Source: MAG-121220-bin8 sp002700465 (GTDB taxonomy: Bacteria > Bacteroidota > Bacteroidia > Flavobacteriales > Flavobacteriaceae). Taken from it: DNA of 64,000 nucleotides. Shown here one piece after another: positions 7,797 through 14,664 of this stretch. Each line of letters opens with the position of its first letter. The first letter of the stretch is position 1. The notes beneath the pieces were generated by a model. That model saw only the letters and a program-made list of their open reading frames with translations, made no database searches and was not told the DNA's origin. The translations under genes were made by a program, and so were the position numbers. Where the stretch lies: assembly GCA_943789295.1 (NCBI GenBank), contig CALSTO010000002.1, positions 248,001 through 312,000 on the forward strand, given 5' to 3'.

Positions 7797-8084
7797 GTGA
7801 TTGATGATAATAAAAATTTTTATGAAAGATTAGAAAAACAATTGTCTGAATCTTCGAAATGGCCTAGTTTATACAGATTTAAGTTCATTGTCAAGTCTGA
7901 GACTAAAAATATAAACAAACTTAAATCTATTTTTGATGATGTTAAAAATGTTGAAATTTCATCCAGAACTTCTTCAAATAATAAATTCACAAGCTTTTCT
8001 ATTACAGCCACTATGAAATCACCTAGTATTATTATAAAAAAATATAAATTAGCTTCAAAGATTGATGGAATAATTTCATTATGA
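7797..8084 (+). CDS. DUF493 (YbeD-like) family protein
   Basis: 95 residues beginning (GTG)IDDNKNFYERLEKQL, then SSKWPSLYRFKFIVKS, matching the DUF493/YbeD family of small ACT-like cytoplasmic proteins with no settled function. The GTG at 7797 fits the normal N-terminus. A TTG 45 bases upstream is in frame but would add an unusual hydrophobic extension and overlap the -7 box. Followed by DUF4290 on the same strand. Confidence 0.75.
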   Translation: MIDDNKNFYERLEKQLSESSKWPSLYRFKFIVKSETKNINKLKSIFDDVKNVEISSRTSSNNKFTSFSITATMKSPSIIIKKYKLASKIDGIISL

Positions 8085-8095
8085 TTTAATTTTAT

Positions 8096-8103
8096 TAAAT
8101 TTG
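8096..8103 (+). promoter_or_regulatory. -7 box upstream of the DUF4290 gene
   Basis: TAAATTTG, an exact TAnnTTTG match, 30 bases before the TTG start at 8134. No clear -33 TTTG at the expected distance, so this is a partial promoter match. Confidence 0.4.
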
Positions 8104-8133
8104 CTAAACTTCATTTTTTAAATTACCCTAACA

Positions 8134-8787
8134 TTGATAGATAACTTACAATACAACACGGAACGCACTAAACTTATAATTCCAGAATATGGAAGACATT
8201 TACACAAGATGATTGATCAAGCTTTAGCATGTGAAAACAGAGATGAACGAAGTAATTTGGCAAAAGCAATTATAGGTGTTATGGGAAATATGAACCCTCA
8301 TTTGAGAGATGTTCCTGAATTCCAACATAAATTATGGGATCAATTATTTATTATGTCTGACTTTGCTTTAGATATTGACTGTCCATATCCTCTTCCTTCA
8401 AAAGAAGTGTTTAATCAAAAACCTGATAAATTAAAATATCCCCAGAATTTTCCTAAATATCGTTTTTATGGAAATAATATTAAACGTATGATAGATATTG
8501 CTATTAATTGGGAAGAAGGAGATATGAAAAAAGAACTTATTTATGTTATAGCAAATCACATGAAAAAGTGTTTTTTAAATTGGAATAAAGATACAGTAGA
8601 AGATGATGTGATTTTTAATCATTTAAGTGAGCTTTCTAACGGAAAAATAACTTACTCTTCAGATTACAAGCAATTGTCTGATTCTCAAAATTTAATTAAG
8701 CTTACAAATAAGAAATTTGGGAAAACACCTGTCCATAAAAACAACAAAAAGCATTACAGAAATTTTAAAAAAAGAAATAATAATTAA
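8134..8787 (+). CDS. DUF4290 domain-containing protein
   Basis: 217 residues: IDNLQYNTERTKLIIPEYGRHLHKMIDQA, then the hallmark GNMNPHLRDVPEFQHKLWDQLFIMS. This is a Bacteroidota-specific family of unknown function. The start is a TTG at 8134, set by the family N-terminus (M-I-x-N-L-x-Y-N-T). The C-terminus is a lysine/asparagine-rich tail (KFGKTPVHKNNKKHYRNFKK), possibly nucleic-acid binding by charge only. It ends 10 bases before murA, and the two genes are neighbours in other Flavobacteriia as I recall. Confidence 0.8.
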   Translation: MIDNLQYNTERTKLIIPEYGRHLHKMIDQALACENRDERSNLAKAIIGVMGNMNPHLRDVPEFQHKLWDQLFIMSDFALDIDCPYPLPSKEVFNQKPDKLKYPQNFPKYRFYGNNIKRMIDIAINWEEGDMKKELIYVIANHMKKCFLNWNKDTVEDDVIFNHLSELSNGKITYSSDYKQLSDSQNLIKLTNKKFGKTPVHKNNKKHYRNFKKRNNN

Positions 8788-8797
8788 TTTTTTTAAA

Positions 8798-10105
8798 ATG
8801 GGTACTTTTTCAATACAAGGTGGTGTTAAATTAAAAGGTGAAGTAACTCCTCAAGGAGCAAAAAACGAAGCTTTACAGGTAATTTGTGCTTGTTTACTTA
8901 CTAAAGAAAAAATTATAATTGATAATATTCCTGAAATTATTGATGTTTTAAAATTAATTGATTTATTGAGTTCTTTAGGTGTCAAAGTAATCAGAATAAA
9001 TAAAAACAAATACTCTTTTCAAGCAGATGATGTTAATGTTGATTATTTAAATTCTAAAGAATTTAAAACTAAAGGAAGCAGCTTAAGAGGCTCGATCATG
9101 ATAGTTGGACCTCTTTTAGCACGATTTGGGAAGGGTTATATTCCTAAACCTGGAGGTGATAAAATAGGTAGAAGAAGATTAGACACTCATTTTCTAGGTT
9201 TAATTAAACTAGGAGCTTCTTTTAGATATAATAAAGAAGAATATTTCTACGGAGTCGAAGCTACAGAGTTAAAAGGTTCATTTATTTTACTTGATCAGGC
9301 ATCTGTTACAGGTACCGCTAATGTTTTGATGGCATCTGTTTTAGCAACTGGAAAAACTGAAATTTATAATGCGGCTTGTGAACCTTATATACAACAGCTT
9401 TGTAAAATGTTACAAGCTATGGGTGCTGATATTTCTGGAATTGGTTCAAATTTATTGATTATAAATGGAGTTAAAACTTTAAATGGTTGTACTCACAAAG
9501 TTTTGCCAGATATGATTGAAATTGGAAGTTGGATTGGTTTGGCAGCTATGACTAAAAGTCAAATTACTATAAAAAATGTTAGTTGGGAAAATCTTGGTCA
9601 AATACCAAATGTTTTTAGAAAGCTTGGAATTAAGTTAGAAAAACATAATGATGATATTTTTATTGATGAACACAAAGACGGTTATGAAGTTCAAAATTAT
9701 ATTGACGGATCAGTTTTAACTGTTTCTGATGCTCCATGGCCTGGGTTTACACCCGATTTATTGAGCATAATCTTAGTGGTAGCTACCCAAGCAAAAGGAA
9801 GTGTTTTGATTCATCAAAAAATGTTTGAAAGTAGATTGTTTTTTGTTGATAAATTGATTGACATGGGAGCTAAAATAATTTTATGTGATCCTCACAGAGC
9901 AAATGTAATCGGACATGATTTTAATTCACAACTTAAGGCAACTACAATGGTCTCACCTGACATACGAGCTGGTATTTCACTATTAATTGCTGCTCTGTCA
10001 GCCAAAGGAGAAAGCATTATTCACAACATTGAACAAATTGATAGGGGATATGAGAATATTGATGAGAGGCTGAGAGCCCTTGGAGCCAAAATTGAAAGAA
10101 TTTAA
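8798..10105 (+). CDS. murA: UDP-N-acetylglucosamine 1-carboxyvinyltransferase (MurA), Asp-type
   Basis: 435 residues. Catalyses the first committed step of peptidoglycan synthesis, transfer of enolpyruvyl to UDP-GlcNAc. Seen: N-terminal GGVKLKGEVTPQGAKNEALQ with the conserved substrate Lys-Asn, GPLLARFGKG (104-113), PGGDKIGRRRLDTH (118 on), and a late SDAPWPGFTPDLLS. The residue that is Cys115 in E. coli MurA is Asp here (D121, bases 9158-9160), the change known to give intrinsic fosfomycin insensitivity. ATG at 8798 is chosen over an in-frame upstream ATG inside DUF4290. Its stop shares TTAA with the convergent DUF2805 gene. Confidence 0.95.
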   Translation: MGTFSIQGGVKLKGEVTPQGAKNEALQVICACLLTKEKIIIDNIPEIIDVLKLIDLLSSLGVKVIRINKNKYSFQADDVNVDYLNSKEFKTKGSSLRGSIMIVGPLLARFGKGYIPKPGGDKIGRRRLDTHFLGLIKLGASFRYNKEEYFYGVEATELKGSFILLDQASVTGTANVLMASVLATGKTEIYNAACEPYIQQLCKMLQAMGADISGIGSNLLIINGVKTLNGCTHKVLPDMIEIGSWIGLAAMTKSQITIKNVSWENLGQIPNVFRKLGIKLEKHNDDIFIDEHKDGYEVQNYIDGSVLTVSDAPWPGFTPDLLSIILVVATQAKGSVLIHQKMFESRLFFVDKLIDMGAKIILCDPHRANVIGHDFNSQLKATTMVSPDIRAGISLLIAALSAKGESIIHNIEQIDRGYENIDERLRALGAKIERI

Positions 10106-10377
10106 TTTCGCTTTGATATTTTATTTCCTGTTGTCCTCTGTCTTGTACATTTAAATCTATTAACAGTATCATCTCTTAACTTAAGATGTTTCGTTTTTCT
10201 TCCTTGAACTCGTTTTCTCCACATAGCAAAACTTTTTGATTTCATCTCTCTTCTCATCAGTGTGATGATTTCTTTTTCGTTAAGACCAAATTGAAATTTA
10301 ATAGCTTCAAAAGGAGTTCTGTCTTCCCATGCCATTTCTATAACTCTATCAATTTGAATAGGATCAAGATTATTCAT
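10102..10377 (-). CDS. DUF2805 / TIGR03643 family protein
   Basis: 91 residues: LDPIQIDRVIEMAWEDRTPFEAIKFQFGLNEKEIITLMRREM, the signature of TIGR03643/DUF2805. These are small helical proteins with an HTH-like look that are encoded beside photolyase genes. Function unknown. The C-terminal half is very basic (RVQGRKTKHLKLRDDTV), so nucleic-acid binding is possible but only inferred. Last gene of the five-gene photolyase operon, one base after the preceding stop; converges on murA with shared TTAA stops. Confidence 0.8.
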   Translation of the reverse strand: MNNLDPIQIDRVIEMAWEDRTPFEAIKFQFGLNEKEIITLMRREMKSKSFAMWRKRVQGRKTKHLKLRDDTVNRFKCTRQRTTGNKISKRN

Positions 10378-10378
10378 A

Positions 10379-11848
10379 TCATAAATTTTTTATAAAATTA
10401 TCTGCATCTAAAAGTAACTTCTCTTTTTTTAATAGATCCATTTTATCATAACTACTTATAAGCATTCTCATTCTAGGATTTTTTTTAAAAAACTCTCTTT
10501 GTTTGTCCATAAATGTCCAAAATAATCCATCCCAAATTTCACTCCAACTACCTTTCTTATAGTCACTCATTTTAATTATGTAGTTACTACTACTTATATA
10601 GGGTTTAGTAGACATCAATCCTCCGTCAGCAAATTGACTCATGCCATATACATTGGGAACCATCACCCAATCATAAGAATCTACAAAAAGTTCCATAAAC
10701 CATTTATATACTTCGTTAGGATCAAATTCACATAAAACCATAAAATTCCCCAAAATCATTAATCTTTCTATGTGATTGGCATATCCAGATTTATTAACTT
10801 TTTTTATTGTATCATCTATTGGATCTATCCCTGTAGAACCATTGTAAAATGATTTTGGAATTTTTCTATCGAAGTTCCAGTAATTTTTAGTTCTTTCTTC
10901 AGATCCTTTACATACGTATACACCCCTTATAAATTCTCTCCAACCAATTATTTGTCTAATAAATCCTTCTACAGAGTTTAGCGGAATATTATTTTTTTTA
11001 TAAAACTTAATTGATTCTTCTAAAATATATTTTGGGTTTAATAAACCTGAATTTACAAGAGGAGATAAAATACTGTGATTTATTATGGATTCATTTATTA
11101 AAATAGCATCTTCATAAATTCCAAATTCATCAAATCTAGTTTTTAGGAAATTTGAAAACCATTGTTTGGATGTTTTAAAATCTGTTGGATATAATTGTGA
11201 GCTATTTAATTCCCCATAGTTTTTAGAAAAATACTTAGAAACGTATTTTATTGAGTCACTGTGACTGTTACTTTTAAGAAAAGAATAATCAATAATTGGA
11301 GTTTGTTTGTTTTTTGGATATTTCTTTCTATTTAAATCATCATAGGTCCATTTACCTCCATCTGGTTTGTTTTCATTGTTTAAAAGGACATTAAATTTTA
11401 TTCTTTGATTTTTATAAAAAGTCGTTTGAAAAAGTTTTTTTTTAGTAGGACTAAAAAAAGGAGTCAATTCACTTTTTTTTGTTAGAAAAAGAGGATTTTC
11501 ATGAATATTAATTTTTATATTTTCTTTCAGACACGAAGAAACAATTCTTTTTTCTAGCCAGTTGTCAACAGGATTGTAGATGTTAATTTCTTTTATATTA
11601 ATACTTTTAAGAAAAACTCTAACATCAGATTCTTTTTCATATGAGTTAATATATTTCACTTCTAGACCTTCGTTTTTAAGAAAACTATAGTAATTTATCA
11701 TTGAATCTCTATGAAATAATATTTTTTGCTTGTGAAATTTAAATTGATTGAAAAATAAATATTCTTCAATCAAAAAAGTGATATTTGAGTTCTTAAAAGC
11801 TATACTTTTTTCGAAAAGTTGATTTGGAAAAATTAAATTTATATTCAA
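10379..11848 (-). CDS. Cryptochrome/photolyase family protein, PhrB-like, without the Fe-S segment
   Basis: 489 residues, related to the bacterial (6-4) photolyases of the FeS-BCP group (Agrobacterium PhrB). Seen: N-terminal photolyase-like domain, GWREFIRGVY, NHIERLMILGNF (358 on), then MVPNVYGMSQFADGGLMSTKPY, the C-terminal FAD-binding core. FeS-BCPs normally continue after KMSDY with a Cys-x-x-Cys and an ACPFN segment; here residues 426-444 read KMSDYKKGSWSEIWDGLFW with no cysteine. The usual His-His-x-x-R motif reads Asn-His-x-x-R. FAD binding is likely; the lesion repaired or a light-sensing role is unknown. Overlaps phrB by ATGA. Confidence 0.8.
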   Translation of the reverse strand: MNINLIFPNQLFEKSIAFKNSNITFLIEEYLFFNQFKFHKQKILFHRDSMINYYSFLKNEGLEVKYINSYEKESDVRVFLKSINIKEINIYNPVDNWLEKRIVSSCLKENIKINIHENPLFLTKKSELTPFFSPTKKKLFQTTFYKNQRIKFNVLLNNENKPDGGKWTYDDLNRKKYPKNKQTPIIDYSFLKSNSHSDSIKYVSKYFSKNYGELNSSQLYPTDFKTSKQWFSNFLKTRFDEFGIYEDAILINESIINHSILSPLVNSGLLNPKYILEESIKFYKKNNIPLNSVEGFIRQIIGWREFIRGVYVCKGSEERTKNYWNFDRKIPKSFYNGSTGIDPIDDTIKKVNKSGYANHIERLMILGNFMVLCEFDPNEVYKWFMELFVDSYDWVMVPNVYGMSQFADGGLMSTKPYISSSNYIIKMSDYKKGSWSEIWDGLFWTFMDKQREFFKKNPRMRMLISSYDKMDLLKKEKLLLDADNFIKNL

Positions 11849-13143
11849 TTGTTTAAAGCTTTTTTATAGGTTGTAAGACATCTTTCTCTGGCTTCTTTGT
11901 GATCAATTATTGGACTAATATATTTATCAGTTTCAAATTCAGGAACCCATTTTTTTATATAAAAAAAGTGTTTATCAAATTTTTTAAGTTGTTCATGTGG
12001 GTTAAAGATTCTAAAGTACGGAGCAGCATCTACACCACATCCTGCAACCCATTGCCAGTTACCAACGTTGCTAGCTGTTTCATAATCAAATAATTTTTCT
12101 CTAAAATATGCTTCACCCCATCTCCAATCAATAAGTAAATGTTTACACAAAAAACTTCCTACAACCATTCTAACTCGGTTATGCATAAAGCCTGTTTTAT
12201 TTAATTCTCTCATTCCAGCATCTACTAAAGGATATCCAGTTTGACCATTACACCATTTATTAAAATCATTTTCATTATTTAACCATTCTATTCTTTCATA
12301 TTTTGGTTTAAAACTTTCTATAACTGTTCTAGGGAAATGATAAAGAATTTGTTGAAAGAATTCTCTCCAAATCAATTCTTTTAAGTAAGTGTTGTTATTT
12401 GATTTATATGCTTTCTTTATTAATTTTCTTGTACTAATAGTTCCAAACCTTAATTGCACGCCTGCTTTAGATGTACCGTTAGAACTTGGAAAATTTCTTT
12501 TTGATTCGTAATTATTAATTATTTCATAAGATGTATCATTCTTTAAAAACTTAATCCCGGATTTTGTAAATCCAATGGATTTTGTATTAAAAACATTATT
12601 ATCACTTAGTAATTTTTCAATTAAATTTTCTGATGGATAATTAGGAACGCCTTGTATATTCATTTTATTAATCCATTTTTTAGAAAATGGAGTGTAAACT
12701 TTATAGGGCATCCCATCATCTTTAACAATTTCATTTTTTTCATATAACACATGATCTTTGAAATCGAAGAATTCTATTTTATTTTCATTTAGTAATTTTT
12801 TAATAATATGATCTCTTTTTATTGAGTAGGGAGTATAATCTCTATTTGTATATACTTTTTTTATCTCAAACTGATTTATAATTCTAAGAAACACTTCTTT
12901 GGGATTTCCATAGAAGCAAGAGATTGATTTGTTTTTTTTAGACAAAAGATCATTTATTTTTGAAATCGAATAATTTATATATTCAATTCTATGATCATTT
13001 TTTTTTAATTTATCTAAAATTTTTTTGTCATAAATAAAAATCGGTAATACACATTTATTTTCTTTTAAAGCATTGTATAAACCTCTGTTATCATCTATTC
13101 TTAGATCTCTTCTAAACCAAAAAATTGAAATTGATTTTTTCAA
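11845..13143 (-). CDS. phrB: Deoxyribodipyrimidine photolyase, class I
   Basis: 432 residues starting MKKSISIFWFRRDLRIDDN, the class I photolyase/cryptochrome opening. Later come LIWREFFQQILYHFP, NGQTGYPLVDAGMREL, MHNRVRM and WRWGEAYFREKLFDY, with GNWQWVAGCGVDAAPYFRIFNP. These carry the FAD pocket and the tryptophans expected for electron transfer. Repairs UV-made cyclobutane pyrimidine dimers with blue light. Starts immediately after the SDR stop and overlaps the second photolyase gene by four bases, so it is part of one operon. Confidence 0.93.
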   Translation of the reverse strand: MKKSISIFWFRRDLRIDDNRGLYNALKENKCVLPIFIYDKKILDKLKKNDHRIEYINYSISKINDLLSKKNKSISCFYGNPKEVFLRIINQFEIKKVYTNRDYTPYSIKRDHIIKKLLNENKIEFFDFKDHVLYEKNEIVKDDGMPYKVYTPFSKKWINKMNIQGVPNYPSENLIEKLLSDNNVFNTKSIGFTKSGIKFLKNDTSYEIINNYESKRNFPSSNGTSKAGVQLRFGTISTRKLIKKAYKSNNNTYLKELIWREFFQQILYHFPRTVIESFKPKYERIEWLNNENDFNKWCNGQTGYPLVDAGMRELNKTGFMHNRVRMVVGSFLCKHLLIDWRWGEAYFREKLFDYETASNVGNWQWVAGCGVDAAPYFRIFNPHEQLKKFDKHFFYIKKWVPEFETDKYISPIIDHKEARERCLTTYKKALNN

Positions 13144-13842
13144 TTATGAGAGATTAATTGAAGACATTCCTCCGTCAATTCCAAATATTTGACCTGTAAT
13201 CCATGAGCTGTTATCACTTAATAAATGTACAACTGAATTAGCAATATCGTTGGGATTTCCGTGTCTTTTTAGTGGATGTTTACTTCCAACTTTTTCTTTT
13301 TTTAATTCATTATTTAAAAACCTTTCAGCCATTGGGGTATCTGTAAGAGAGGGTGCAACAACGTTGACTCTCAGTCCAGGTGCATACTCTGCTGCTAATG
13401 ATCTAGCAAAACCTTCAATAGCACCTTTTGAAGCTGAAACGCTTGTATGAAATGGCATCCCGACTTTAACAGCTACTGTACTAAACAATACTACACTAGA
13501 GTTTCCAGATTTTTTTAAATTGTTTATTACTTTTTGTAAGGACTTAACCATTGATAAAAAATTTATATTCAAATCTTCTTCAAATGTGCTAAGTTTTAGA
13601 CTTCTAAAAGGTCTTAGATTAATACTTCCAGGACAGTATACGAAACCATGTAACTCCTCAGGGATTAAACCGGTGTTTAATTCATCGTTTAAAACATCAT
13701 ATTTTATATAATTGACATTTAAATCATTAAAATTGTCATTAGTTCTGGATGCAACATAAACGTTATGTTGATTGTGAATTTGTTTTATTGTTTCGAATCC
13801 AATTCCTGTTGATCCACCAATGAATAGAATATTTTTTCTCAT
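13144..13842 (-). CDS. SDR-family protein lacking the catalytic tyrosine
   Basis: 232 residues with a Rossmann GGSTGIG motif (9-15), an NINF segment near residues 92-95 and a C-terminal SSWITGQIFGIDGG. The active-site segment reads VSASKGAIEG: Lys139 is kept but the Tyr of YxxxK is Val135. Such a protein may bind NAD(P) without ordinary dehydrogenase chemistry. The ATG at 13842 is chosen over an in-frame TTG at 13860 that would overlap the SRPBCC gene. Sits between SRPBCC (4-base gap) and phrB (no gap); a matching SDR beside photolyase genes is, from memory, common in marine Flavobacteriia. Confidence 0.8.
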   Translation of the reverse strand: MRKNILFIGGSTGIGFETIKQIHNQHNVYVASRTNDNFNDLNVNYIKYDVLNDELNTGLIPEELHGFVYCPGSINLRPFRSLKLSTFEEDLNINFLSMVKSLQKVINNLKKSGNSSVVLFSTVAVKVGMPFHTSVSASKGAIEGFARSLAAEYAPGLRVNVVAPSLTDTPMAERFLNNELKKEKVGSKHPLKRHGNPNDIANSVVHLLSDNSSWITGQIFGIDGGMSSINLS

Positions 13843-13846
13843 AATA

Positions 13847-14308
13847 TTATAATTTACCAAAAAGTTTTACTAGTTTTTTTTCTCTATAATTAAAAATTTG
13901 TCTGAGTTTTTTCTCTATAAATAATGAATGAGCAATTTGGCCCAAAAATCCAAAAGGTATTTTATAATCTACAATATCTTCCATTTCTATTCCACCATCA
14001 ATTTCTTTAATGAAATGTTTGTGGTGCCATAAAGAATAGGGGCCAAACCTTTGTTCATCAACAAAATATTCATTTTGCTTTACGTGAGTAATTTCGGTAA
14101 CCCATTTTAATGTAATTCCTAAAACTGGCGTGACTTTATATTGAATAATTTGTCCAGCAAATATTGATTTGTCAGCTCCACTTAAAATTTTAAAATTCAT
14201 GTATTTGGGTGTTATTTCTGCAAGGTTATTTGGACTACTTAAAAACTCCCAAGCTTCTTTAACAGAAATAGGTAAATTTTGTTTTGTATTAATTTGATAT
14301 ATCTTCAA
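13847..14308 (-). CDS. SRPBCC family protein, photolyase-linked
   Basis: 153 residues: KQNLPISVKEAWEFLSSPNNLAEITPKYMNF, then FAGQIIQYKVTPVLGITLKWVTEI and GPYSLWHHKHFIKE, a typical polyketide-cyclase/SRPBCC ligand-binding fold. Such proteins are often encoded with photolyase and SDR genes; the ligand is unknown. The start is a TTG at 14308 with no nearby in-frame ATG at a sensible place. First gene of the five-gene operon, with a TAAATTTG box 36 bases upstream. Cytoplasmic, no signal peptide. Confidence 0.78.
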   Translation of the reverse strand: MKIYQINTKQNLPISVKEAWEFLSSPNNLAEITPKYMNFKILSGADKSIFAGQIIQYKVTPVLGITLKWVTEITHVKQNEYFVDEQRFGPYSLWHHKHFIKEIDGGIEMEDIVDYKIPFGFLGQIAHSLFIEKKLRQIFNYREKKLVKLFGKL

Positions 14309-14344
14309 TTTTATATTTTTATAATGTTAAAACAAAGATCATTC

Positions 14345-14352
14345 CAAATTTA
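14345..14352 (-). promoter_or_regulatory. -7 box for the SRPBCC-SDR-photolyase operon
   Basis: On the minus strand TAAATTTG, an exact TAnnTTTG match, 36 bases upstream of the TTG start at 14308. It lies between the operon and the DUF2911 relic. No good -33 element at 17-23 bases, which may mean an activator is needed, but that is inference. Confidence 0.4.
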
Positions 14353-14353
14353 G

Positions 14354-14660
14354 ATAATCTACAAAAGATTATTTATTTCATTTTTTACTGTATTTTTTTC
14401 GTTTTTTTATTTTTCACAAATTAAAACACCTCAAACAAGTCCTTTATCAAAACTTTCTCAAAAAGTTGGATTAATAAACGATGACATTAAGTATTCAAGA
14501 ACCTCGGCAAGATAATGAGTTGTTTATGGTTCACTCATGCCATTTGGCCAAAAATGGAGAACAAACTAATTTAAAAGGGAACTTATTCCATGTATACAAT
14601 TCCAAATTTAAATACTCAATAAAAATATTGAATAAAACTTTGATATATGTTTCGAATAAT
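14354..14660 (+). pseudogene. Decayed DUF2911 family gene
   Basis: Fills the only stretch over 300 bases without an intact gene. From 14354 one frame reads a hydrophobic signal-like start (ATA ATC TAC AAA AGA, then FISFFTVFFSFFYFSQ). It continues IKTPQTSPLSKLSQKVG and KYSRTSAR, the start of a DUF2911 protein. Two adjacent stops (TAA TGA, 14513-14518) follow, and the same frame then continues VVYGSLMPFGQKWRTN before another stop. DUF2911 proteins have FGxLVPxGxxWRTGAN at this place. Another frame holds YTIPN, and a third ILNKT near the end. A 60-residue ORF at 14481-14663 is a by-product of this decay. Homology is from memory of the family. Confidence 0.75.
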
Positions 14661-14664
14661 TAAT

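Noticed and set aside
14481..14663. Intact 60-residue ORF in the gap before the symporter
   Set aside because: It lies out of frame over the DUF2911 relic and is better explained as a by-product of gene decay.
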